Shown here piece by piece: positions 14,967 through 24,734 of a DNA stretch of 64,000 nt. Origin of the DNA: Heterotrichella gracilis (taxonomy: Eukaryota; Sar; Xanthophyceae; Tribonematales; Xanthonemataceae); the NCBI GenBank assembly GCA_032358255.1, contig JAULBX010013096.1:36701-100700 (forward strand), written 5' to 3'. Every line of letters starts with the position of its first letter. Within the stretch, counting starts at the first letter, position 1. The notes under the pieces were generated by a model that searched no databases, was not told the origin of the DNA, and was given only the letters and a program-made list of their open reading frames with translations. The translations under genes and the position numbers were made by a program.

Positions 14967-16563
14967 ACAGCAGTGCTGGTGCTTGGCGGACAGGCTTTTT
15001 CTAATTTCTTTTTGGTGTCTTTTCTTCTTTCTTTGGGCGATGAGACCTGTAAGCCACATGAGCTTGGGGTTACATGCTTGGCATGGCCTATGTGGATACA
15101 AGGGTCCGACACACACTATTCCTAATGCTTTAAGCAAGTTGCACACCACTGGCTGTGGTGCAAGTCGTGTGCCCGCACTTGCTCCCCGGAGCCCCGCAGC
15201 CATTCATCCCACCTTTGGTATCCTTGGGGTTCCTGAGCTGTAGGCATGGCGGCTGGTCATGGTTGTGGTTGGTGGGGAGGACAAAGGACAGGACACCTGA
15301 CGGCATGTACTGTCCCTTGACCTCACCACCACTCGCCAGCAGCGCAGGTGCCCACTTCACTACTGCCAGGTCCGCGCACAGGCGCCAGCCACAGCAGGTT
15401 GGGTGGTTGCCACAGCACCACAGGGGCAGTGGTGGGTGGGAGCTCCTGGTGGGTTGCCAGGGCAGGTGGGGCTGAGGCAAAGGCGTCGCGAAGGTGTAGT
15501 GCGGGAGGAGGGGGGGCGGGGGGGGGCATAGGGTTGTGGGTCAGCGGCGTGGAAGACAGGCACGTCAATGACTTGTGCATGAAGAGGTTGTGAGCTTCCC
15601 CTACCATGGTTGGTTGCCCCTGCAGCTGGCTGGGTACCTGGCGGTGATGTACAGGCTGGGCAAGTGGGCAGCAATATGGTACTGAGACTGAATAAAGTTG
15701 CAAACAGGCTTAAAATAACTGCAGCCAGCTCTGATTCAAGGACGTCTAGTCAGCAATATGGGTGTGGGGTTTGGTTCCCAATGCTCAAGCTAGCAACAGG
15801 GGGTGGTTCCCCTATGCTAGGGCTCCCAGGTGTACACGCACATCAGTGCTGCTTTGAAGGTGCTACTTGAACTAAGAGTGACCCAGCATTGTGGCGCAGC
15901 GTACAGGCATCAACGGCTCAGTGTCCCCCAAGGAGGGGATTTGATGAAACATGGGCATGCATGCATGGGCAACGATGCATGCATGCCGTTAGACGTGCGT
16001 GACCCACTGCTGGCCAAACGCTGCGTGACCCAATATTGACTACACGAACACTGCCTATTCTGCTTCTGTATGCTGGCGTGTAAGGCTGACCACCGGTATA
16101 GATAGGTATGGGAGCAGTGCCCAAGAGTTTTATCCAAGGAAAAGAATATATATGGGAAGGGGAACCCTCCGACTTGGTTCGGAGTTGCTCAACACTACAC
16201 GCCTGCTAATACTAACCGCCAACAACCCATCATCGTGAAAGCAGCTTACGATTCAGAGTGGTGATCTGCGGGCACTTTAAACTGCTGTTGCGTCTTTATG
16301 GCCAACACGCATGTGCATGCATCACATGTGGTTAGCCCTGGCTCGACACCACTTGCACTCCTTGGCTACCGCAAGGGCTTGTAGCAGGTACATAACACCC
16401 GTCTAGCACAAAACTACATCCACCTACCCACTCCACCCTGGTGCACCCACCCTGCACAGCCATCCCAGGCAGGTGCCACTCCCCCTGACCCACCACCCTC
16501 CGGCCCACCACGCCCTGACACCCCAAACCCCCAGATCCCCTGTACCTCCTGCTCCCATTCCCC

Positions 16564-19101
16564 ATGGACCCCCGTCAGCTTGACGCGCTCAAGGCAGCAG
16601 GCGCCAGGCTGCTGGTGCTGTCCTGGAACCTCACCAAGGGCTGGCTGGTGGGGCGCGCAACACTGTCCAGCTTTGAGCGCCTGTGTCAGAACCGACGGAT
16701 GGCGGTGATGCCCGCAGCCGAGTGGAGGGTGGGCGGTGGCGTGGGGCAGGGGGGAGCGGAGTTGAGGGGTGGTGGTGGGGAGGGGGTGGGTGAGGGTGCG
16801 TGGGACTTGGACCTGCCCCAGCCCCCACTGGGGTCACAGTGGGGGGTGCTGGTGGCTGGTGCGGTGTGGGGGGACCAGGAGGCGGAGGTGGAGGAGGTGG
16901 AGGCAGAGGAGGGGCACGTGTGCAGGATATGCTTCGACGGGCACAATGGCGAGATGGGGAGACTGGTGGCACCGTGCGCGTGTTCGGGAACCATGGTGCG
17001 GGCACCTTGTGTATGGGCAGGAGGCACGTCTGTTTCATGCTGTCGTAACCTGAGTTGCATGTAAACTTGCATGGTATGCGGGGAGGTACTGCCGTCGCAC
17101 ACCCACACCCTGCCAAACCACGCTGCCAGCCGCCTTGCTTGAAACTGCTTTGTGGGTGCCTCGTGCCATGCTTTCCTGGTACACACTGCAGATGAAAACC
17201 ACTTGATTCTTTTTCTTTGGATTGACCCCTCCCTCCCTTTGCCCCCGCAGGCCTACGTGCACCAGCTGTGCATGCAGAGGTGGCTGGTCAGGCAAGGGCT
17301 GCTGCCTGCGAGCCGATGGTGCGTTGTCACACCCTCCCCACACCCTCCACCACTTTCCCACACATAATGCACAGCCAACATGTCTGTTCCCCTTCCTAGC
17401 TCACGCCCGATCACGCCGTGCGGTGCAACTTGCTTTGCGTTCCCACGTGGCCCACCCATGTGCCCCTGTCCCCAGGTCCCCCACCTGCTGCAACGTGTGT
17501 CGCGCCCCCCTTGATGTGCCCCTGCTGGGCCCCCTGCACCCCTCCCTGCACCCCCGCTTCCGCACCATCATGCGCGCACTGGGCAGCAGCCTGGACTGGG
17601 ACGACGCAGCTGCCTACTGGGAGCACTCGGGGCTGCAGCGAAAGGGGATCGAGGTGCGCAGGGAGGGAAACCCTGTGCTAGGGTGTGGCGGGGTGGCATG
17701 CAGGGTGCATGAGCGAGGATGGCATGACAGAGCATGCCATCGGCTGTGCTGTGTTACAATGATTGCAGACGACTTTTGCATGCCCCCCCCCTACGCCCAC
17801 CTGGGTACACCCTCACCCGTCCACCTCCACCCGTGCACACTTCCACTAATGCGCACTACACCGCAACACACACATTGCTAGCCCATTGCCCCCCCGCTTG
17901 GTACCCGCCCAAACACTCATTCCCCCCCCCTCGCAGCTCCCCTGGCTTGCCCTATCTGCCTACACCATGTTCCATGCCATGGACAGCAGCGCGGAGGCGG
18001 GCCTGGCGGTGGTGAGGCTGCAGCACACACTCATGGCAAGGCTGTCAGAGACACCGCTGGTGGGTGGGGTTGGTGGGGTGGGAGGAGAGTAGATGTTTGC
18101 CTGTCATCACATGCCGCAGTGTCCCGTGTGGCAGCCGGCCGTCAAATGAGGCACGGGGGTGGTCCCATGTCCCAGTGCAATCCTAGACATGTTCTCTATC
18201 GCTGGCAGAGGATTGCGCATAGCTCCAGCCAACTCTGGGTCACATGCACATCTATCGCCATGCCTTCATGTCACCAGCATGCGGCGGTGGAGTTCAGGTC
18301 ATCTGGTGTTGCACGCCCTCGTCGTGCACTGCATAATCCGCCCGTTCCACACATACCCCTTTCCCTCCAATGCCAACGTGTACCCTTCCCCCCTCCTCAG
18401 AGCGGCTTCTTGACCTTCCTGGCCCTGCGCCTGTCCCCACTGTCACGAATCTGGACCACCGCGCTGGTGAATGCAGTGCTGGCAGCCATGGCGGGTGGGT
18501 TCTGTGTGGGCGCCACTGAGACGTCGTTCCAGGTGGCGTCAACTGCGGTGCATGGGGTGGAATGCGTGGCGGACACAGGTGGGGGGAGAGGGGTCTGTGG
18601 GATTGTGTGGGAAGGGGAGGGGCAGCGCATACATGGTGCCCTGCCCGCTGCATCGCATTGCCATATTCCTCCTCCTCCCCCCGTACTGCCCCTGCCCTGT
18701 ATCATCAATCTGGTGCAGTTCTTCTCTGGTGCCCTCCCTTCTTTTCTGTCTGCCCCTCCTCCACCACTCTCCAACCCTACGACAATCAACAAAGCCGCTT
18801 GTTGCTTGCACACCATGCCATACCTCCCTCCTCCTCCTGCACATATCCTCACTGCATTCTGCACGCCATGTGCACCACTACCCCCCCTGTCCCGCACCTT
18901 GCGCTCCATGCAAACCCCGCCAATATCCTCCCCTCCTGATCCCCCGCTCTCCCCCTTGCAGTTGTGCGCTCCATGCGCTCCGCTCGCGCCAGCTACCGCC
19001 ACGCGTACGCCACCGCAGACGCAGCCCTGCAGGACCCGCGCCTGTTGTCCAAGCTGCTGCACCTGGGTCAGGCGGAGGAGCTGGTGCAGGCGGTGCAGTG
19101 A
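16564..19101 (+). CDS. RING-variant (MARCH-type) E3 ubiquitin ligase-like protein
   Basis: Six exons (16564-16995, 17251-17318, 17476-17653, 17937-18059, 18401-18578, 18962-19101) give 372 residues in frame. The RINGv (C4HC3) finger spans about residues 119-180: CRIC, then CACSGTM, then AYVHQLCMQRWL across the first splice, then CCNVC after the second. This is the spacing used by membrane-associated MARCH/Doa10-type E3 ligases, which recruit E2 to ubiquitinate membrane proteins. N-terminal to the finger is a start with LLVLSWNL and an acidic linker rich in Gly/Glu/Val. C-terminal, a hydrophobic segment (TALVNAVLAAMAGGFCVGA, about 302-322) could span a membrane, and the protein ends in a helical tail. 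Only one clear membrane segment is visible, fewer than in animal MARCH proteins. Substrate is unknown. Confidence 0.85.
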
Positions 19102-20361
19102 AGCGGGGCGGGGCTGGAGATGGAGCGTGGGCAGTTTTCAATTCTCCATGCCATATAAAAAAATGGGTGGTGTAGCTTCCTTTGGAATTTTCAGAAAACT
19201 ACTGGAGTTTTCTGCAACTTCAGTGGTCCCAGGATGGCGACGGGACTGCGCGGGGGTTGCCAAGCATACTGGCACTTGTGGACAAGCATGCGGGGATGAC
19301 CAGAACAGGTCTCCAGTCACAGCCTTGTCATCAGCCGGGTGTGGTGCTCATCCGGCGCGCTTCAAGAAGGCCAGCTGTATTGTGCATGTGCGCCATAGAA
19401 CTTGATTCACTGACCTTCACTTAAATCGGCGTGGCTATTCAAGCCATGTCAGACACTCCGTCCATGATGTGGTGTTGTTCTTGGGGGTAGAGTAGTGTCA
19501 TAAAAGTAGGCTCTTGCAGCACCAGGTGTACTATGCCATCAATAGCTGAGGCATGTGTCATGGTGATGGGCGAGTGAAGTGCCGTGCGGTGTCAGGATGG
19601 TGTTTTGTGATGTTCTGGAGATATTCATGCTTAGTAGTGCCATCCCATTTTTTGTATTGATGTAGCTACCAGTGTGTCAGTGGCGTAGTAACCTTTTCTG
19701 AGCGAGGATAATTCAACAGTGTTTGCAATGGTGGAATATTTGCATTCCATTTAAGTGTTTTGTGAATTTACTCAACTAACAACCCTGTATTAAGAAGCTG
19801 CTTCGTACAAGATCCAACTGAAAAACAAGATGTTTTGTGAGTTCTGTGTGTAAAAGTGCTGCTTGCTATCCAAACCTCTAGTATCGTTTGTGGACACAGA
19901 GAATAAAGTCAGCTTGACCTCACTAGCCTAACTTACAGTTCTCTCTGTAACGCTTCGACACAAGGCAATAGCCAGCACACCTTAATACCAGGCGTGGCAC
20001 GTAAGGTGTGCCGTGTGTCCGTCAGGATTGTTGTCCCTATACGAGATGTGTTTATATGCATGCATGCATGCCATACAGGCATACCCGCGCTGACGTGTGC
20101 TGAGCTGATGCAGTATCACGCAGAGCAATAGATACAACTTTTCATATCAGTCCTCTATATTCTGGTTACGCAGAGCTATCAGCACATCCGCTCTACTCAG
20201 CCTGGCCGTGCAGCAGCTGTCGGCACACCCCTGTACACCCACTGCCTGTGCACCCGTCCTGCAAGCAATTCCGAAGTAGCACGTGCACCACCCAAGTGCA
20301 TCCACTGCAGCACCCATCCCACACCTTGGGCTAGGGCTGTGCGCACTACTTTCGCCCCAGC
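19102..20361. other. Intergenic region
   Basis: No exon was recognised. AT content rises after about 19430. A TGCATGCATGCATGCC run occurs near 20055-20071. The first part, with a tataaaaaaatggg stretch at 19154-19167, is probably 3' UTR of the RING-variant gene; a TGTAA lies only far downstream (about 19848). Confidence 0.5.
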
Positions 20362-22148
20362 ATGGACTCCCCCATCCCCCCTGCTCCCGCCAGCACCCCC
20401 TGCCGCTGCTTTTATGTGGCGGTGGCTGCGCCGGAAATGAAAAAGGTGCGTGGTGGTGGGGGTTGGAGGGGCGCGCACGCGCGTGTGTCTGTCACCTTGC
20501 TGCGGCATGTGTACCCCCCCTCCCTCACACACCCTGCACGGGCCTCAGCCTCCCCCCCCAACTGTTGTACCACTGCCCACCTCCGCTGCATCACCCTGCA
20601 GCTCACTGGTTGTGTTTGCCTCCCTTGTGCAGTCCACCCTGGCTGACCTTGTGCGTGCGCTGGCGGGGGGCGCGGGGGGCGGTGCGGTGGTGTGCGTCAG
20701 GTGGGTGGGTGGTAGAGGTGCTCTTTTAAGTGCAGGTGCATGTGGTGGATGAGCCCGTGCTGCTGTTACAAACTGGAGCATACTGCTGGGTGGGGCTGCA
20801 AGTTGGTCCATGTCATGCCTACCTGACCAATGCCAGGGCCCTGGGGGGCAACAGGGGGATGGGGGCCACATGGCGTGCATATGTCGCCAGGTGAAATTGG
20901 CATTCTAGGCAGGTTGGCAACGGGGCATTATTCCCTCCCCAGTGGTCTGCCATTCCATTCCCAATCCCCTTGCCCAGGTCCCGTGATGACCTTGACCACG
21001 TGGTGTGTGAGCTGGCGGGGGTGAGGGGGGTGGATACAAGCTACATGGTGAGGGAGGGGAGGGCAGGGGCGCACCCGGCATGCACACTGTTTGGCTTCCC
21101 CGTATTGAGTAGCTGGATCAGTACAAGCGGGTGAAGGGTGGTCAAATTGGGTGCTGCAGAGGTGCAATTACGTTGCACGCTAACTCTAACAGTGTACCTA
21201 ATCCCTACCCCCTCCTTCAGCACTCTGACATGGGCCAGGAGGAGCGTGAGGGGGTGGTGCGCGCTTTCACAGCAAAGAACGCAAGGGAGCAGGCGGGGGG
21301 AGGCAAGGAGGGGAAGGGAGAGGCACCGGTGAAAGGAGAGGCACAGCTGCGGGTGCGCACATGCATGCATGCCCTCCCCTACAATGCGCAATGTACAGGC
21401 CCCTTTGCATGTGATGCGCCAGCTGCTTGCCAGCCCCCCCTGCCCAACCCGCCTCCCTCCCTGTGCACCACCACTCTCTGTACTACCGCATGTCAAGTTG
21501 CACCAGGCGTCCCCAGCTCCCCTCAGGCCCCTCCTCCCCCTGTTGCGCAGGTCCTGGCCACCAGCGATGCCGCCCTTGCCTCACTGCGGGCTGATGTGCT
21601 CCCTTTGCGGGCCAAGGTAGTCATGCACTATGACCTGCCGGCAACAGAGGTGGGCGGTGGGAGGGAAAGGGCCCTGCCATGCTGCACCCGCTGCATGCGC
21701 CTCTAAGTTGGGGAACACACATCTATTCAATGTACATTCCATGTAATGGCATCCCATATTTTGCTAACCTTCCTACAACCATCATGCACCCTCTCAGCGC
21801 TATCGCGTACAGTGGCCAAGCACACAGGGCTAAAGTATCAACCTCCCACCAATTCCCACCCACCCCCACACACCCCACCCCTACCCCCACACACCCCACC
21901 CCTACCCCCACACGCACCCCACACCCACCCCACACCCTTTGCCCCAGGAGCTCTTCAACCGGCGGCTGTTGGCGTGCCTGCCCCGCCGCGCGCCCTCCCG
22001 TGGGCCCTCCTCCCCCCTGTCCATCTTCTTCACCAGCGCCTGTGAGTTTGATGCTGTGTGCCGCCTGGAGGGGTGGGCAGGGGAGGGCGTGATGTTTGAG
22101 GAGATGCCGGTGCAGGTGGCAGACATTTTCAAGGGGGGCAGCGGGTGA
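20362..22148 (+). CDS. Stand-alone eIF4A/DEAD-box helicase C-terminal (RecA2-like) domain protein
   Basis: Six exons (20362-20445, 20633-20700, 20978-21047, 21221-21352, 21551-21649, 21948-22148) join in frame to 217 residues. The order of landmarks follows the second RecA domain of eIF4A: FYVAVAAPEMKKSTLADLV (eIF4A: FFVAVEREEWKFDTLCDLY), AVVCVRSRDDLDHV (motif IV, normally VIFCNT), MHSDMGQEEREGVVRAF (motif near MHGDMPQKERE), VLATSDAALASL (motif V, normally LISTDVWARGLD), VMHYDLPATEELF (normally NYDLPxxxExY) and MPVQVADI near the end. The RecA1 domain with Walker A and DEAD is absent, because the gene starts only 15 residues before the homology. Motif VI HRIGRxGR is replaced by NRRLLACLPRR and the motif V Arg-Gly is lost, so ATP hydrolysis and unwinding are not expected. 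A 25-residue Gly/Glu/Lys-rich insert sits before motif V. A role as a regulatory or dominant-competing partner of translation factors is inference. Confidence 0.8.
21864..21912 (+). repeat. 21-bp C-rich tandem repeat in the helicase-like gene's last intron
   Basis: Two exact units (21864-21884 and 21885-21905, starting ccccacacaccccaccccta) and a partial third form part of the pyrimidine-rich tract just upstream of the last acceptor. They may simply extend the polypyrimidine tract. Confidence 0.8.
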
Positions 22149-22973
22149 AGGGGGCGTGTGGGGCGTGGGTGCATGGGCACAGGCACCCCTGAGCGAGGCG
22201 CTGGCGGGACCCTGCATGTGCGCTGTGAACTGTGGGGTTGTGCGGAAAATGCAATGGCACTTCCTGTCATGGGCTAGGAACTCTCTTCACCGCCCAGAGG
22301 ATTGGCCTAATATACCGGGTATGTTGTGGGGGAGGACGGGAGTGCCGGGGGTGAGCCCATTTGGCATGCTGATGGATGCATGACTCACTGAGTGAGAGTG
22401 CGTGAGTCTGCCTGAGTTGGAGTGAAGTCGCAGTCGGACTGCGTGGGTCATGAGCCATGTGGGATGCATTGGAACATATCCTGAGGAACAGGCAGTGCAC
22501 TGCAGCTATGCGGCACGGTGTTTGGCGCCATGGCATGACGCAAATAGACATGGCACAGGCCTGTGTAGAGGGCCTTAGGGGGAGTGTTATGGTTATTGTG
22601 GTTGTTACAGATATGAGTGTGCCATTGGCAACACTTGTCTACGGTTCAGAGTGTCTGCAAACTGAGATATGATTAAATGATGGAGTTTCTGAAACTATAC
22701 GTTTGCGTGTTCAAAGGTTTGTGTACTGAATGTGCTAGACTTGTCAAATTAGGAGGTTCGTGTGCCGCACAGTATCTTAGAAGTTATACTGCTATAAATC
22801 TGCTCAACAGATCTGGGAGGTGTCTCAACTATTCATGTTGCCAAGGTTCTAATAAAGTAGTCCTATGATTGTTCCATTGTTACCCTAACTAGAGTAACCC
22901 TAACTTAAAACCCTAACAGTGCGCTCTGTCACCTTGTTCCAAATACAACCCAGCCACCCCCTTTATCACCCTG
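22149..22973. other. Intergenic region between convergent genes
   Basis: No exon was found. It contains one copy (22497-22560) of a direct repeat whose second copy lies at 24280-24341, and a cluster of telomere-like CCCTAA units at about 22881-22918 (three ccctaac units). Confidence 0.55.
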
Positions 22974-24341
22974 CTATGACAGCTGTAGGTCTGCCGCAAA
23001 GTCTGCAGCTATTTGCCTTTCCAAGTACCACTTGCCCATGGGCGTGTTGGGGTTGAAGGTGGTCTGCATGCGGCACCCCCAGCCCCTCCAGTGCGCCTGA
23101 ATGGTGGCCGCAGCGCTGTGCACACTGTCCAAACCAAGGTCCCTTACCAGCATCTCTGAAAAGACTGCGCGGTCAGCTTCTGACAGCCCATAGTCGACAA
23201 ACAAGCTGAGGCTGCTGGCCACGATGCCATTAAACCAGGGTTGGCAGCAAAAGCCTGTGAAATCACAGCTGGCACTGTACCACACCCAAGCCCCGTTCTG
23301 GAGCCTCCCCACAAGCTGCCAAGCATCACCGTCGTTTTGTCCCGATACGCACCAGGCCACCTTCTCAAGGTTGTCGGGAAAGCCTGCTTGTATTTCTTCC
23401 AGCACCTTGGGGTCCAGCTGGTCCCCAATGATGCCGCGAATGTGCTCTCCCTCCAAAGGGCAGTCCAGGCCGTCTTCCTCCCATTGGGTGCTCGTTGCAG
23501 ACTTTAAGTATATAGCCGTCAATATTGAGTGAAGGTCCCCATTGCCCCATATGTGGCGGTCGGCAGTACTGGTGCTTGTCATGGCGCCACAGTCTCCGGC
23601 ACTCTCTCCATCACTCTCTCCGTCACTGTACACGTCTCCGTCACTGGCTCCGGCACTGGCACCGGGTTTGGCACCACCGAAAACGACAGCGTTATCATCA
23701 AACACAAAAAAGTTCTCGGGTAGGTCTAGTAAACGGAATCTGCGAGCAGGCTTGCGCCTGGATTGCTTGGATCGCGGTATGGGTATACCCACGGGTCCGT
23801 AAGACTAAAAAAACAACAGAACACCCCTAAGCTCTACGGTGTACTGTTCAACTATGCCCAAGCAAGTGCGTCTTCTAATAACTGAGAGTTGGCAAACGCT
23901 GCTCCGGAAAAACAAACTAAAGGCTGAAGGGCCAGGGGCCTGTGCGCGCGTCGCTGAGTTTGCAAACTGCACTACCGTGTTCACTGGAACGACCAGGCCT
24001 ACCTCTGATGTCGATGCTGTTAGCAATGTTGGTTATGTTCGCAGTCGCTAAACTACCTTTCCTAGCTCTTGCTGGACTCGGTGCCTTGTTCACGAAACGG
24101 CCGCGCGGGTGCTCAGCACAAACTGTTTGAATTCAAATTTGATATCCCTGGAACTATGTATGCAACCCTGGGACTGCCCATTGTCCTGCGCCCAATGCTT
24201 GTGCTTTGGGATGATAGCAGCGGTCACAAACCATGGCTTGTACATTGCAATGGAACCATTAAGTGGGAAACTAGGAATTGCACTGCAGCTACTTGGCATG
24301 ACGAATGGCGCCATGGCATGACGCAACAACATGCTACAGGC
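22497..24341 (+). repeat. Pair of about 63-bp direct repeats flanking the IQ-protein gene
   Basis: 22497-22560 and 24280-24341 share the start gcactgcagcta, an exact 20-base core tggcgccatggcatgacgca and the end acaggc, with diverged bases between. They bracket the exon at 22974-23804 and its 5' flank. They may be two copies of a dispersed element or a footprint of an insertion. Confidence 0.7.
22974..23804 (-). CDS. Unrecognised protein with a C-terminal IQ-motif region (5' end unresolved)
   Basis: A 273-codon open frame runs from about 23792 to a stop at 22974 with no intron signal inside, unlike the neighbours. No ATG begins it: the frame's first possible start is GTG at 23792, and the next Met is about 70 residues in. 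The bases just upstream (tctgttgtttttttag|tct, exon starting 23804) form an excellent splice acceptor, so an upstream exon is likely; I could not find it. The N-terminus is basic (RSKQSRRKPARRFR). Then comes an acidic Ser/Gly/Asp repeat region (about 45-70). The segment ASCDFTGFCCQPWF resembles a CxYTGFDCQ motif I associate with uncharacterised algal, protist and giant-virus proteins. AATIQAHWRGWGCRMQ (about 235-250) is an IQ-type calmodulin-binding motif, followed by FNPNTPMGKWYLERQIA. Function is unknown. Confidence 0.6.
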   Translation of the reverse strand, partial: SYGPVGIPIPRSKQSRRKPARRFRLLDLPENFFVFDDNAVVFGGAKPGASAGASDGDVYSDGESDGESAGDCGAMTSTSTADRHIWGNGDLHSILTAIYLKSATSTQWEEDGLDCPLEGEHIRGIIGDQLDPKVLEEIQAGFPDNLEKVAWCVSGQNDGDAWQLVGRLQNGAWVWYSASCDFTGFCCQPWFNGIVASSLSLFVDYGLSEADRAVFSEMLVRDLGLDSVHSAAATIQAHWRGWGCRMQTTFNPNTPMGKWYLERQIAADFAADLQLS

Positions 24342-24734
24342 ATGGCGCGCCGCACAGATTGAATATGCGCCAAAGGCCTGATTGGCACTGGTCAATGTCA
24401 ACCCGCTAATATGAACTACCCAAGGTTTCACTTTTGACAGTGGAGGTTACCACCATGGCTCTAGATCTCACTTGGTATAAGTTTGGACCCATTGCAATGG
24501 TGTAACCTACTACCCCTGCAACCCACTTGTCACCATATATACACACGTCCAAGCCTTGGCCCAAGGCTTGGGCCAGGACGCTGCCAGCGGTCTCAAACAG
24601 CCAGGCCTGGCACACGAGCAGCTATTTAATATCGAAAACCACGCCACAAGTATTGACACTGGGCTGCGTGTATACCCACCTGGTGCATAGGCCCTATGAC
24701 GCCGAGCTGAGTGCTCTAGGGGTGTGGTGCAGGT
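23805..24734. other. Region between divergent genes
   Basis: It should hold the missing 5' exon of the IQ protein and the promoter of the ABC transporter gene. The plus strand has a 65-codon open frame starting MPKQVRLLITESWQ (ATG near 23854, stop at 24051) and the minus strand overlaps it with a similar one; neither can be preferred. A perfect 10-base-arm palindrome lies at about 24549-24569 (caagccttgg/ccaaggcttg). Confidence 0.4.

Larger units (their letters stand above)
13788..15060. repeat. Diverged inverted repeat pair about 1.2 kb apart
   Basis: 13788-13859 (starting atgtggcttacaggtctcat) is repeated in reverse complement at 14991-15060 (ending gatgagacctgtaagccacatg on the plus strand). 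They share the AAG/AAGA-rich stretch and end at caagcctg/caggctt. Weaker similarity extends outward to about 13755 and 15095. This is consistent with two opposed copies of one dispersed element or with the ends of a decayed composite element. No transposase reading frame lies between them. Confidence 0.75.
12875..16563. other. Gene-poor, repeat-bearing intergenic region (3.7 kb)
   Basis: I found no credible gene. The region contains a diverged inverted repeat pair (13788-13859 with 14991-15060), a tandem array (14591-14665), a near-palindrome (14822-14966), two TTTAGGG copies at about 14043-14057 and a TGCATGCATGC-rich patch around 15956-15987. Open frames here are short, mutually overlapping on both strands and follow the repeats, so I treat them as chance. 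Confidence 0.6.

Noticed and set aside
18119-19405. 428-codon plus-strand open frame
   Set aside because: It runs through introns and exons of the RING-variant gene in the wrong frame and contains the splice acceptors as Pro/Ser runs.
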